A DNA stretch of 64,000 nucleotides from Segniliparus rugosus ATCC BAA-974 (GTDB lineage Bacteria > Actinomycetota > Actinomycetes > Mycobacteriales > Mycobacteriaceae): assembly GCF_000185725.2 (NCBI RefSeq), contig NZ_KI391953.1, positions 796,650 to 860,649 on the forward strand. Direction: 5' to 3'. The notes under the pieces are model-generated. The model saw only the letters and a program-made list of their open reading frames with translations. It searched no databases and was not told where the DNA came from. The position numbers were made by a program, and so were the translations under genes. Below, in pieces: positions 8,786-17,720 of the stretch (its first letter is position 1; each line of letters begins with the position of its first letter).

Positions 8786-8946
8786 CTTTTCCCGCGCCTG
8801 CGCGGCTCCTCGTGCGACCGCCCGTCCCTCGCCGTTGGCGCATGTCTTCGCCTGCGGTCTTGCGGCGCGTCCGCGCAGGATCCCCAGGAATCGGAAGCCG
8901 TCTTGGTCGGGCGGTTTTGCGGCGGGTGTTTTGCGGCTGACGCGAT

Positions 8947-8964
8947 AGGGCCGCGCGCGGCCCT
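8947..8964. terminator. Perfect palindrome between converging genes, possible terminator
   Basis: AGGGCCGCG is followed directly by its reverse complement CGCGGCCCT, giving an 18-bp perfect palindrome in the 208-bp gap between DUF3107 (plus) and TetR (minus). The position suits a bidirectional terminator. There is no T-tract and no loop, so a protein-binding site is also possible. Confidence 0.35.
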
Positions 8965-8993
8965 GAAGGGCGTCTCGTGGGGGAATCGCCGAC

Positions 8994-9614
8994 TCAGAGC
9001 TTGGGCACTCGGGCCAGGCCGCCCCAGGCGAAGGCGACGGTGGCCATAATCGCCTCTTCTTTGGGGATCGGCTTGCCGTTGTCCTGCCAGTGCTGCGCGC
9101 TGACGTGGATGAGGCCGACGAGGTTCACCGCGATCATGCGCGCGTGGTACAGGTCGAGGCCGGAGTCTTGGCGGACGAGGTCGAACACCGCGTCCACGCA
9201 GGCGTCGGTCGCTTTCATGATCCGCGTGCGCACCTCGGCCTGGACGAGGTCGGTGGAGAAGAGCAGCCGGTAGCCCCGCGTGTTGGTGTCGATCACGTCG
9301 AAGAAGACCCGCACCGCCTCGACCAGCCGGTCATGGTTGTTCGTGCTGGCGCGCAGCGCCTGGCGCACGCGGAGCATGAGCTCTTCGACATGCTGGTCCA
9401 GCACGGTCAGATACAGTTCGAGCTTCGAGGGGAAGTGCTGGTAGAGCACCGGTTTGCTGACTCCGGCGCGTTCGGCGATCTCCTCGACCGAGGCTTTGTG
9501 GAAACCATGCTCCGCGAAGACTTCGTTCGCCGCGTCCAGCAAAAGTTTGCGCCGGTCTAACTTAGCGAGACGCCCCCTGCCGGCCGGACGGGGCGTGGCG
9601 GTTTGCGCGGTCAT
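8994..9614 (-). CDS. TetR family transcriptional regulator (Rv3208-like)
   Basis: A 206-residue DNA-binding repressor or activator. The N-terminal helix-turn-helix is clear: LLLDAANEVFAEHGFHKASV, EEIAERAGVSKPVLYQHF, PSKLELY. The C-terminal ligand domain (about residues 80-200) contains a DVIDTNTRGYRLLFSTDL segment. Its target is not visible from the sequence. It is downstream of the NCS1 permease on the same strand (34 bp), so it might regulate that gene, but the conserved synteny with Rv3208 argues it belongs to the older neighbourhood. Confidence 0.9.
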   Translation of the reverse strand: MTAQTATPRPAGRGRLAKLDRRKLLLDAANEVFAEHGFHKASVEEIAERAGVSKPVLYQHFPSKLELYLTVLDQHVEELMLRVRQALRASTNNHDRLVEAVRVFFDVIDTNTRGYRLLFSTDLVQAEVRTRIMKATDACVDAVFDLVRQDSGLDLYHARMIAVNLVGLIHVSAQHWQDNGKPIPKEEAIMATVAFAWGGLARVPKL

Positions 9615-9647
9615 CCATTGACAATACCGAATAGTTGCGGCTCAGGG

Positions 9648-11180
9648 TTAATTCTGCGGAGTACGATTGGTCACGATGGGCGTTTTCTGCGCCTTGGCGG
9701 GGCTCCGCGCGATGAGCCAATAGGCGAGCCCCGCGAGCGCGGCCCCCACGAACCAGCTGCACTGCGCGAGCGTGTGCAGGGCCAGCGGCGATCCCGGACC
9801 GCCGACGAGCACGCAGGCCACCGCGACGGCTCCGCCGAACGCGGTGGCCGCGACCGCTTTGAGGTTGCACCCGCGCGTGTACCAGTAGCTCCCGTTCTCG
9901 GCCATGCTGTAGAGGTCGTCAGCGACGATCCGCCGCCTGCGCACCAGGTAGTAGTCGACCACGAGCACGCCGTAGAGCGCTCCGAGGAAGGCTCCGAGGG
10001 TTTCGAGGGTGTCATGGATGGCGGCGGGGTTCTCGATCAGTTTCCACGGCGCGATGAACACGGAGGCGACCGCCGCGATCATGCCGCCGCCGAGCCAGCT
10101 GATGCGCTGCGGGCACGCGTTCGAGAAGTCGAAGGCGGGGGAGACGAAGTTCGCGACGATATTGATGCCGATGGTCGCGACGAGGATCGTCAGCACCCCG
10201 ACGACCATGGCCGTCGAGTTCGGGATCCGCACGACCACCTCGTTCGGGTCGACCACCAGCTCCCCGAACACCGGGGCGGTGAGCGAGGCCGTCGCCACGA
10301 CGAGCAGCGAGAAGAACAGGAAGTTCACCGGGAGGCCGAAGAGCCCGGACGTGCGGATGACCTTCATGGACTTGCCGTATTTCGCGAAGTCGCCGAAGTT
10401 GAGCACCGGCCCGCCGAAGTAGGACACCACGAGCCCGACCGCGCCGACCATGGCGCACAGCGTTTCGGCCCCGGTCCTCGCCTCCGAGCCGCCATGGCCG
10501 TCGCCCTCGCTCAGGTCGAGACGCACCGCGCCCCAGCCCGCCTGGTAGAGCAGCCAGCCGCAGAGGACGATCATGACGACGTAGACGGCGGGCCCCGCCC
10601 AGTCGACGAACGCGCGGATGAAATCCATCCCGTGCCAGAAGATCAGGGCCTGGGCGGTCCAGACCCCCATGAACGTCGCCCAGCCCACTGCGGAGAGGCC
10701 GAGGAAGCCGTGCGCGCTCGCGTCGGCGTAGGGGACCAGGCCCCGGAACAGTTTGACCAGGACCAGCGCCACCGCGTTCGCGGCGAGGTAGGTCTGCATC
10801 CCATACCAGGCCACGGCGTTGATCCCGCGCAAAATCGCCGGGATGTTCGCGCCGAGCACGCCGAAGGAGAGCCGGCAGACGACGGGGTAGGGGGCCCCGG
10901 TGCGCTGGCTGGGCTCGGCCACCAAGTTCGCGAGGACGTAGGCGATCGAGACGGCGGCGATCAGGGCGACGAACACTTGCCAGCCCGCGAGCCCGAGGGC
11001 GAACAGGCTGCCCGCCGTGGTGTACCCGGCGACGCTGTGGATGTCGGTCATCCAGAACGCGACGAAGTTGTACACGCCCCAGTCCTGCCGCTGGGCCGGG
11101 GCCAAGTCCTCGTTCGTCAGCCGGGGGTCGCGCACGGGGTCGGCGGGGACGGTCGGCTCCTCGTTGAGTACGGCGGTCAT
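9648..11180 (-). CDS. NCS1 family nucleobase/hydantoin/allantoin permease
   Basis: A 510-residue cation-coupled importer with about 12 transmembrane helices, in the same family as Mhp1, allantoin PucI and cytosine/uracil permeases. Conserved features include LAPAQRQDWGVYNFVAFWM and SVAGYTTAGSLFALGL early, the GAPYPVVCRLSFGVLGANIP loop, and FADYYLVRRR-like VVDYYLVRRRRI near residue 400. The substrate cannot be fixed from sequence alone; no purine- or hydantoin-catabolic genes are adjacent. It lies immediately upstream of the TetR gene. Confidence 0.87.
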   Translation of the reverse strand: MTAVLNEEPTVPADPVRDPRLTNEDLAPAQRQDWGVYNFVAFWMTDIHSVAGYTTAGSLFALGLAGWQVFVALIAAVSIAYVLANLVAEPSQRTGAPYPVVCRLSFGVLGANIPAILRGINAVAWYGMQTYLAANAVALVLVKLFRGLVPYADASAHGFLGLSAVGWATFMGVWTAQALIFWHGMDFIRAFVDWAGPAVYVVMIVLCGWLLYQAGWGAVRLDLSEGDGHGGSEARTGAETLCAMVGAVGLVVSYFGGPVLNFGDFAKYGKSMKVIRTSGLFGLPVNFLFFSLLVVATASLTAPVFGELVVDPNEVVVRIPNSTAMVVGVLTILVATIGINIVANFVSPAFDFSNACPQRISWLGGGMIAAVASVFIAPWKLIENPAAIHDTLETLGAFLGALYGVLVVDYYLVRRRRIVADDLYSMAENGSYWYTRGCNLKAVAATAFGGAVAVACVLVGGPGSPLALHTLAQCSWFVGAALAGLAYWLIARSPAKAQKTPIVTNRTPQN

Positions 11181-11274
11181 CCGCAGAAGCTATCGGGAAG
11201 ATGTTGCCTGCTCATTGCGCGGGCGAAACGAGCGGACAAGCTCTCGCTGGCGGCCTGCTCTGGCAATTGGGCTG

Positions 11275-11673
11275 GTGAGACGCAGGGATTGGATCGACGA
11301 TCTTGACCATGTGCGTTGGCTCAGCGACAGCGAGTCGCGGGCGTGGCAGGGCATGGTCCAAGTGATCGGCGTGCTCTTCCCCCGGATCGGGCGCTCCGAG
11401 GGGCCGCCGAGGTTCTTGGGCCTCGACATCGTGTTGTTGCTCACGCAAGGAGGGTTTGTGCTGCCCGGCGGGGGCTCGGGCGGCTGCTGGCGCGATCCGG
11501 TCCAGACCAGCGTTCTCGCCGAAACGGGCTCTGGCTGGCAGGACGCTTATTTCCCCAACGGCAAGACGCTCGCGCGGGCGAGAGGGGCCTGGGCCGGCTG
11601 CGGCCGGTTTTCGTGCGGCGCAGGGCTTGTCAGATGCGCCAACATGCACAAAGATAGCTCTTGTGAGCACTGA
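11275..11673 (+). pseudogene. Possible MarR-family remnant
   Basis: From GTG 11275 the frame reads VRRRDWIDDLDHVRWLSDSE and then SRAWQGMVQVIGVLFPRI, the typical opening of actinobacterial MarR regulators (W-L-S-x-x-E-x-R-A-W). After about 40 residues the match ends. What follows is Gly/Pro-rich sequence with no winged-helix motif, so at best this is a decayed fragment. It overlaps the start of the LapA-domain gene. The resemblance rests on one short stretch. Confidence 0.3.
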
Positions 11674-12094
11674 ACCCGCAGATCCCGCTGTCGACCCGAT
11701 TGCTCCGGTCTCTCCGGCCCCGCCGAGCGCGCAGGCTCCGTCGAGCTTGCCGCCACCCGCCAAGGACTCCGCGCCGCCGGCTTTCGCCGAGGACAAAGGC
11801 AAGCCCGCGAAGAAGGGTTCGGGCGTCGAGCACCTGGACGCGGTCAAGCACACCCGCACGGGGGCCACGTGGACCGCCATCATCCTCGGCACCTTGCTGC
11901 TGATCGTGCTGCTGATCTTCATCGTGCAGAACGGGGAGCCGACCAAGGTCGTCTTCCTCAGCTGGGACGTCTCGCTGCCGCTCGGCGTGCTCCTTTTGGC
12001 CGCGGCGATCATCGGGGTGCTCGGCACCGCCCTGGTCGGAGCCGCCCGCATGTTCCAAGTGTGGCGCGCGGCGCGCAAGAGCCACAAGGGATGA
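11663..12094 (+). CDS. LapA-domain (DUF1049) membrane protein
   Basis: A 143-residue protein. The N-terminal 60 residues are Pro/Ala/Lys-rich and cytoplasmic, followed by two hydrophobic helices: residues about 70-90 (WTAIILGTLLLIVLLIFIVQ) and about 105-128 (PLGVLLLAAAIIGVLGTALV). This is the LapA/YciS-type hairpin, with a basic C-terminal tail. The role is unknown; LapA in enterobacteria helps regulate envelope lipid synthesis, but that cannot be transferred here. GTG 11663 is the start because upstream sequence in this frame is not protein-like. Its stop overlaps the next start as ATGA. Confidence 0.75.
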   Translation: MSTEPADPAVDPIAPVSPAPPSAQAPSSLPPPAKDSAPPAFAEDKGKPAKKGSGVEHLDAVKHTRTGATWTAIILGTLLLIVLLIFIVQNGEPTKVVFLSWDVSLPLGVLLLAAAIIGVLGTALVGAARMFQVWRAARKSHKG

Positions 12095-13032
12095 CGGCGG
12101 CACCGGAGGCCGTTCCCCGGCGCGGCGGCTTCGCGCGCAACGAGCGGCCCGGCAAACCTCCGGTGGAGCTGTGCTACGAGGAGTTCGGCTCCCCGGCGAA
12201 CCCGACGGTCCTGCTGGTCATGGGCTTGGGCGGGCAGATGCTGCTCTGGCCGAGCGGATTCTGCGAGCAGCTGGCGCAGCGCGGATTCCACGTGGTGCGG
12301 TTCGACAACCGGGACGTCGGGCTCTCCACCAAGCTCGCCGGAGGACAGCCGTCGGCGACGCTCCCGATCCGCGCCCTGCGCTATTTCCTCGGCCTGCCCA
12401 GCGCGAAGCCCTACAGCCTGCGCGACATGGCGGGCGACGCGGCGGCGGTGCTCGACAGCCTCGAAGTCGAGCGCGCGCACGTCGTGGGAGCCTCGATGGG
12501 CGGGATGATCGCCCAGCTGCTCGCCGCCGAGCAAGCTCAGCGGGTGCTGAGCCTCGGGCTCTTCTTCACCTGCGCGAACGAGCGCTTCTCCATCCCGCTC
12601 GGCCCGAGGATGCTGGCGAGCGCGGCGGAGAAGCAGCTGAAATCGCCGACGAAGGAACAGGCGGCGGACCGTTTCGTCCGGGGCTATCAGCGGCTCGCGG
12701 GCCGGAACTACCCCGCGGAGACGGCATGGCTGCGCTCCGAGTTCGAGGTGATGTGGGACCGCTACCCGGACCGAGATGGGCCCGAGCGCCAGTTCGACGC
12801 GATCCTCGGCACCGGCAGCCTGGCCGAAGCGGCCGCGTCCATCGACCGCCCCACCGTGATCATCCACGGCGACGACGATCCGCTTGTGCGGGTGGCCTGC
12901 GGCCAATCCCTCGCCCGGCTCATCCCAGGGGCCAAGCTCAACGTGGTCGAAGGCATGGGGCACACGTTGCCGTTCGGACTGTGGGACTTCTTCATCGAGG
13001 AGCTGGCGGCGAACTTCGCGCGGGCGGCGTAG
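12091..13032 (+). CDS. Alpha/beta hydrolase, copy 1 of 2
   Basis: A 313-residue hydrolase, probably an esterase or lipase. It carries the nucleophile elbow GASMGGMIAQ (Ser at about 144), an acid in IIHGDDDPLV (Asp about 260) and the histidine in EGMGHTLP (about 290), a complete catalytic triad. FDNRDVGLSTK follows the oxyanion strand. ATG 12091 overlaps the LapA stop, so the two are translationally coupled. The next gene is a clear paralogue (shared RGGFARNER/RAGFARNER start, VELCYEEFGS, and the C-terminal ELAANFARA). No signal peptide is seen. Confidence 0.88.
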   Translation: MTAAPEAVPRRGGFARNERPGKPPVELCYEEFGSPANPTVLLVMGLGGQMLLWPSGFCEQLAQRGFHVVRFDNRDVGLSTKLAGGQPSATLPIRALRYFLGLPSAKPYSLRDMAGDAAAVLDSLEVERAHVVGASMGGMIAQLLAAEQAQRVLSLGLFFTCANERFSIPLGPRMLASAAEKQLKSPTKEQAADRFVRGYQRLAGRNYPAETAWLRSEFEVMWDRYPDRDGPERQFDAILGTGSLAEAAASIDRPTVIIHGDDDPLVRVACGQSLARLIPGAKLNVVEGMGHTLPFGLWDFFIEELAANFARAA

Positions 13033-13095
13033 GGCGGATCCGTCGGGGCCGGTCCTGGGCGAGACTCCGGATCCGAGCGCGGGCATAATGCGAAT

Positions 13096-14040
13096 ATGAC
13101 CTCAGAAACCTCCCCGACTATTCCCCGTCGCGCCGGATTCGCCCGCAATGAGCGGGCTCGAGGCGGGCCTGTCGAGCTGTGCTACGAGGAGTTCGGCTCC
13201 GAAACGGACCCCTCGGTCCTGCTGGTCATGGGGTGGAGCACGCAGATGCTGGGCTGGCCAGCCGGCTTCTGCGAGCGGATCGCCGCAGAAGGCTTCCGGG
13301 TGATCCGGTTCGACAACCGGGACATCGGCGAGTCCACCAAATTCTGGGGCAAGAAGCCGAGGCCGCTCCTGACCAGTATGGCGCGCGCCTTCGTCGGATT
13401 GCCGGGGACCGCCCCGAACTACGACCTCACCGACCTCGCGCACGACGCGACGGCGTTGCTCGACCATCTCGGGATCGAGCGCGCGCACGTCGTGGGAGCC
13501 TCGATGGGCGGGATGATCGCCCAGATCCTCGCCGCCGACCACGCCGAGCGGGTGCTCAGCCTCGGGGCGATCTTCACCTCGCCCCTGCGCAATTTCGTCA
13601 TACCCGCCACGCTGAAGGGCCTGCCGGTCCTTTTGACCCGGCCTCCGGAGAAAGAGACCAGGGAGCAGTCCATCGACCGGCTGGTCGGGGTCTATCGGAC
13701 CCTCACCGCGAAGATCCCCATGGACGAGGCGGCGTTGCGCGTCGAACTCGGCGCGATGCTCGACCGGGGCAAAGGCGACGCGGGCGGCGCGGCCCGGCAG
13801 CTCGACGGCGTTTTGGGCACCGGCACCCTCGTGCCGCGCGCGAGGCGCATCGCCCGGCCCACCGTGGTGATCCACGGCGACTCGGACCCGCTCATTCGCC
13901 CCGCCTGCGGCAAAGACCTGGCAAGGACCATTCCCGGCGCGCGCCTGAAGATCGTCGAGGGCATGGGCCACACGCTGCCCGAACAGGTCTGGGGCCTCGT
14001 GGTCGGAGAGTTGGCCGCGAACTTCGCGCGGGCCGTCTGA
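13096..14040 (+). CDS. Alpha/beta hydrolase, copy 2 of 2
   Basis: Tandem paralogue of the preceding gene, 314 residues. The triad is in GASMGGMIAQ, VIHGDSDPLI and EGMGHTLP. The lid region between residues 170 and 230 differs most between the copies, suggesting different acyl substrates. ATG 13096 is preceded by CATAAT ending 6 nt upstream, so it likely has its own leaderless promoter despite the 63-bp gap. The substrate is unknown. Confidence 0.88.
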   Translation: MTSETSPTIPRRAGFARNERARGGPVELCYEEFGSETDPSVLLVMGWSTQMLGWPAGFCERIAAEGFRVIRFDNRDIGESTKFWGKKPRPLLTSMARAFVGLPGTAPNYDLTDLAHDATALLDHLGIERAHVVGASMGGMIAQILAADHAERVLSLGAIFTSPLRNFVIPATLKGLPVLLTRPPEKETREQSIDRLVGVYRTLTAKIPMDEAALRVELGAMLDRGKGDAGGAARQLDGVLGTGTLVPRARRIARPTVVIHGDSDPLIRPACGKDLARTIPGARLKIVEGMGHTLPEQVWGLVVGELAANFARAV

Positions 14041-14138
14041 GGGCTCGACGGCTCCCGCCGAGCTGTGTATGCTGTATGACATAAGTCTGTGGCGCGCTGC
14101 CGCGCCATAGGAAGCTCAGCAGGGAAAGGCGCTTTGAC

Positions 14139-14582
14139 ATGGAGCAGCACACAGCCAACGCCAGGCGGATGTTCCGGGTGATCCGGGCTGTCGGCCGGTA
14201 CGCGTTGAACCCGTCCGCGCGGTTCTTCGCGAAGCTCGGCCTGGTGCCCACCTCGCAGGTCGCCGAGCTGGAGACCATCGGCCGCAAGACGGGCCAGCTG
14301 CGGCGCGTGCCGGTCTCGCCGATCTTCGACGAGACCGGAGCCTGGGTCATCTGCGGGCACGGCACCCTGTCCGGGTGGGGCTCGAACATCTCCGCCAACC
14401 CCAACGTGCGCATCCAGCAAGGAAAACGCTGGCGCGCCGGTGTGGCCTCATTCGTGCCGGACGACGACATCCGCGCCCGCGTCCGCCAAGCCTCCACGTT
14501 CGGCCCGAGGATAGCCTCGTACGGGACCGCGCCCGTCACCGTGCGCATCGACTTCACCGACGGCGAGCCGCGTCGGGGCTGA
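14139..14582 (+). CDS. DDN-family deazaflavin (F420)-dependent oxidoreductase, copy 1
   Basis: A 147-residue split-beta-barrel protein of the family including mycobacterial Ddn, which uses reduced F420 to reduce quinones and activates nitroimidazoles. Recognisable are ETIGRKTGQLRRVPVSPI, the cofactor-side segment VICGHGTLSGWGSNISANP, and FGPRIASYGTAPVTV. The family usually starts with a membrane-associated amphipathic helix, as here (MFRVIRAVGRYALNPSARFF). A second family member is at 53752. Upstream lies an AT-rich stretch around 14065-14090 that could hold the promoter. Confidence 0.82.
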   Translation: MEQHTANARRMFRVIRAVGRYALNPSARFFAKLGLVPTSQVAELETIGRKTGQLRRVPVSPIFDETGAWVICGHGTLSGWGSNISANPNVRIQQGKRWRAGVASFVPDDDIRARVRQASTFGPRIASYGTAPVTVRIDFTDGEPRRG

Positions 14583-14652
14583 GCCGAAGCGGCCGGGCGA
14601 GGGCTCCGGTTTCCACCCCACTCGGGCGTGTTTTCGCAGCTAAACTTTGGGC

Positions 14653-15753
14653 ATGCGGTTCCAGGTCCTCGACATCGTCTTCAACCCCCCGAACCCGGTG
14701 ACCGGCGCGGTGGTCCCGCCCGCCGACCGGCTGGGCCGAGTCGTCGAGGCCGCCGTGCTCGCCGAAGAGCTTGGCTTTGACTCCTTCGCCGTGGGGGAGC
14801 GACACGCGGGCGACGTGCTCTCTTCCTCGCCCGCCGTCATCCTCGGGGCCATCGCCGCGCAGACCAGCCGCATCCTCCTCTCCACCGGCGTCACCGTGCT
14901 CTCTTTGCACGACCCCGTCCGCGTCGCGGAGGATTACGCCACCATCGACAATCTCAGCCGGGGGCGGCTGGAGATCGTCATCGGCAAAGGCAACGAGGCT
15001 CTGCAGTACCCGCTGGTCGGCAAGGACATCGACAAACAATACGAGTACCTGGCCGAGAACTACGAGCTTTTGCGCAGGCTCCTGCGCGAAGAGCATGTGG
15101 ACTGGCAGGGCCAGCATCGCGCCGAACTCCGCGACGCCACCACGCTGCCCCGGCCCTACGCCGGGCCTTTCCGGATCTGGCACGGCTCCGCCACCTCCGC
15201 CTTCGCGGTCGAGCTCGCCGCCAAATGGGGCGACCCCATCGTCTCCGCCAACGCCCTGCAGCCTCGGGAGAACTACAAAGTCCTCATCGACCGGTACCGG
15301 GAGCTTTACGACGCGGCGGGGCACGACCCCGCCGCGTGCTACGTCGGGGCGGGTTCCGGCGGCCTCTTCCTCGCGGACACCACCGAGCAGGCCGTCGAGC
15401 AATACCGGCCTTTCTACGAAGGCCAAGTGGCCCAAGTGCTCAAGCGCCAAGGCGGACGGCGCGTCCTTGGCAAAACCCTCGACTTCGAGACCGTCGAAGA
15501 AGCCGTCCGGCGCGGCCCCGCCCTCGTCGGCTCCCCCGAACGCGTGGCCGAGAAGATCCTCGACTACCACGAGAGCTTCGGCCATGTCCTGCAATCGGTC
15601 TCGGTGAACCACGTCCTCGACGTCGAGCAGCAGCACGACGTGCTGCGCCGGTTCGCCGAAGAAGTCATCCCCCTGGTCAAACGCGAAGTGAAGACCACGC
15701 TCTGGGGGCCGGCCGACCAAGGCAGGGCCAAGGGCTTGACCGTCGAAGGCTGA
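14653..15753 (+). CDS. Luciferase-like (LLM) flavin/F420-dependent monooxygenase
   Basis: A 366-residue TIM-barrel oxidoreductase of the bacterial luciferase superfamily using FMN or F420. Features are the N-terminal RFQVLDIVFNP strand, EELGFDSFAVGERHAGDVL, the RILLSTGVTVLSLHDPVRVA block, and SRGRLEIVIGKG. The substrate is unknown. ATG 14653 is 6 nt after a TAAACT hexamer (14641-14646), favouring it over TTG 14647. It is related to the gene at 50900 (shared DPVRVAEDYA / DPVKIAEDYA and GKDI patterns) but has no adjacent CE1759-type partner. Confidence 0.85.
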   Translation: MRFQVLDIVFNPPNPVTGAVVPPADRLGRVVEAAVLAEELGFDSFAVGERHAGDVLSSSPAVILGAIAAQTSRILLSTGVTVLSLHDPVRVAEDYATIDNLSRGRLEIVIGKGNEALQYPLVGKDIDKQYEYLAENYELLRRLLREEHVDWQGQHRAELRDATTLPRPYAGPFRIWHGSATSAFAVELAAKWGDPIVSANALQPRENYKVLIDRYRELYDAAGHDPAACYVGAGSGGLFLADTTEQAVEQYRPFYEGQVAQVLKRQGGRRVLGKTLDFETVEEAVRRGPALVGSPERVAEKILDYHESFGHVLQSVSVNHVLDVEQQHDVLRRFAEEVIPLVKREVKTTLWGPADQGRAKGLTVEG

Positions 15754-15826
15754 CCGGGCAGGGGAGCCGGGCTCCGAGGCCGCGCCTCGATCCGTCGTGC
15801 CCGTGCGCGAGGCTTGCGGAGCTCGC

Positions 15827-17680
15827 TTATTCGAATCCGGTGATATGGCCCTGATTGCCCGCGTTGGGTCCGACTTGCTGGACTTCGGCCTGCACTTCGA
15901 AGTCGCCGTGGTTGTTATCGCTTTGTTTGCGCGCGCTGTCGGCGTTGGCCTGCGCGGCGGGGGCGCGGCCCATGCCAGCCGGGACTGTGGCGGCGGGCGG
16001 AGCCGCGTGGGCGGCAGGAGGGACGGGGGCGGCGTGTCGTCCGCCTGGGGGAGCTTCGCCGGACTTCGGCCCGCCGTCTTGCGCGTCGGCGGCCTCGGCC
16101 GATCCTTCGTCTTGCCCGTCGGCTTCGCTGCGGTCCTCGCCTCCGCTCGCGTCTTGCTCGTCCTCGTTTTCCGCGTCGTCTGCTTGTCCTTGCTGCGTAT
16201 GCTGCTCCGCTGCTTGCACGGCGGCTTGGATGATCTGCCCGAGGCTGCCCATCAGCCCTTGCAGGCCGCCGCCGAGCGCCGAGCCGAAGCCGCTCGCCGC
16301 TTGCCCAAGGGACTGGCCTGCCGAGCCGAGCGCCTGCCCGACCGAGCCGAGCGCCGAACCGGGGTCCCCGCCCCCGCCGCCGGACCCCGGCCCGTCCGCG
16401 CCGCCCGGCATGCCGCTGGACGCGTCCGTTTCAGAAGACGGCTCCGACACGCTCGACGGACCGTTCTCCTCGGCCCCCGCCGAGCCCCCGCCGCCAGCGC
16501 CCCCGCTTGCGCCCGCCGCGCCGCCTCGGGCTTCCGAGGCCCCCGAGGGCTGCGCGCTGGAGCCGGGGTCGCCGGGCATCGCTGGTTTCACCGTGTTGAT
16601 GTCGTCGAGATAGCCTGCCATGACCGCGTACTGCTCCGAGATGTGCTTTTTCGTGTCGTGGTTGATCTGGAGCAGTTGCTGGCACGCCGCGTCGAGGAAG
16701 CCCATGACATGCTGCATGTCCTCGACGACGTGCTCGCGCTCCCAGATCTGGTATTCGCTCCCGCCCTTGTTCTCGACGTAGTATTTGCGGCTGTGCCCGC
16801 CGGGTTCGTCGAGCCTTTCCCCGACTTGCTCTTTGAGCCGCGTCAGCTCTTCCCCGTTCAGATATCTGTCGAAGGACGACGCGATATCCCAGCGGTAGGT
16901 CGTTGGCGGGCCGCCGTCCCAGTAGATCTTCCGCATGCGGTCTTTGGCGGAAGGGTCGTCGTCGGGCCCCGGTTGGAAGATGTGGTTCCGGATCGCGCCT
17001 TGGTCGTTGAGCAGATCCGTCAGGATTTTCCCTTTGCCGTCGTTGCGCTGGCTTGTGACCATCCATTCGGCGGATTCGGCGCGGTACGCGTCCGGGCTGG
17101 TGTCGCAGACGTTCTTCGCCGCGGATTCGCACTTCTTGTCGAAATCCTGCGCGTTCTGCTTGATGGAGTCGAGCAGTTTGGTCAGCGTCTCTTTCGTGAT
17201 CCGCTGTTTGTCCGCGAGGAGCTTTTGGATGCTGTCGGCCACCTGGAGGATGCCCTTCGCGTTGGCCTTCGCCGCCTCCGTGTTCGTGATGACCGTTTCG
17301 CGGTTCGCGTCGAAATTCGTGTGGGTGGAGTCCGCCGCCGAGTCGTCCCAGTGCTCCTTCAAGTTTTTCATGGCTTCCACGCGGAGCTGTTCGAGCGCTT
17401 CTTGGTCGTTGCCCGCTTGGAGGATCCTGTTCGCGTCGGATCGGATCATGCCGAGGTCGATGTCTTTTTCGAGCCCGTACTGTTGCTTGTACCCGCCGGG
17501 GGGCAAGTCGTACTGCTCGTCCCACCTCACCCCGAGTTTGTTGATCCCCGCCTTGTGCTCGCCGGCTCGGCTCGCGATGTACGCGTCAAGCATGTCGAAA
17601 GGGTCGCAGCCCCACGCGTCGTAGCGCATGTCGGTGAGGACTTCCGCCCCCAGATTGGCCCCGCTTGGCTCATTGGTCAT
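15827..17680 (-). CDS. Large type VII secretion-associated protein, cassette A
   Basis: A 617-residue protein in three zones. Residues 1-300 are helical and charged, including the WxG-like turn KEHWDDSAAD near residue 110 and several coiled-coil-prone stretches. Residues 330-400 form a helical segment with HVVEDMQHVMGFLDAACQQL, like an ESX/EspC-type helix. Residues 395-617 are a Gly/Ser/Ala/Pro-rich, then acidic, disordered tail. This is the layout of ESX substrates such as EspB-type proteins, but no family match can be named with certainty. It lies 40 bp downstream of a small EspC-like gene with which it is probably co-transcribed and co-secreted. No enzymatic motif is visible. Confidence 0.75.
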   Translation of the reverse strand: MTNEPSGANLGAEVLTDMRYDAWGCDPFDMLDAYIASRAGEHKAGINKLGVRWDEQYDLPPGGYKQQYGLEKDIDLGMIRSDANRILQAGNDQEALEQLRVEAMKNLKEHWDDSAADSTHTNFDANRETVITNTEAAKANAKGILQVADSIQKLLADKQRITKETLTKLLDSIKQNAQDFDKKCESAAKNVCDTSPDAYRAESAEWMVTSQRNDGKGKILTDLLNDQGAIRNHIFQPGPDDDPSAKDRMRKIYWDGGPPTTYRWDIASSFDRYLNGEELTRLKEQVGERLDEPGGHSRKYYVENKGGSEYQIWEREHVVEDMQHVMGFLDAACQQLLQINHDTKKHISEQYAVMAGYLDDINTVKPAMPGDPGSSAQPSGASEARGGAAGASGGAGGGGSAGAEENGPSSVSEPSSETDASSGMPGGADGPGSGGGGGDPGSALGSVGQALGSAGQSLGQAASGFGSALGGGLQGLMGSLGQIIQAAVQAAEQHTQQGQADDAENEDEQDASGGEDRSEADGQDEGSAEAADAQDGGPKSGEAPPGGRHAAPVPPAAHAAPPAATVPAGMGRAPAAQANADSARKQSDNNHGDFEVQAEVQQVGPNAGNQGHITGFE

Positions 17681-17720
17681 GCCGCACTCTCCCGATCAGG
17701 CAATGTCTTGTGTGGTCTCG

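Noticed and set aside
9603..11306. 567-codon plus-strand frame
   Set aside because: Antisense to the NCS1 permease, no domain features.
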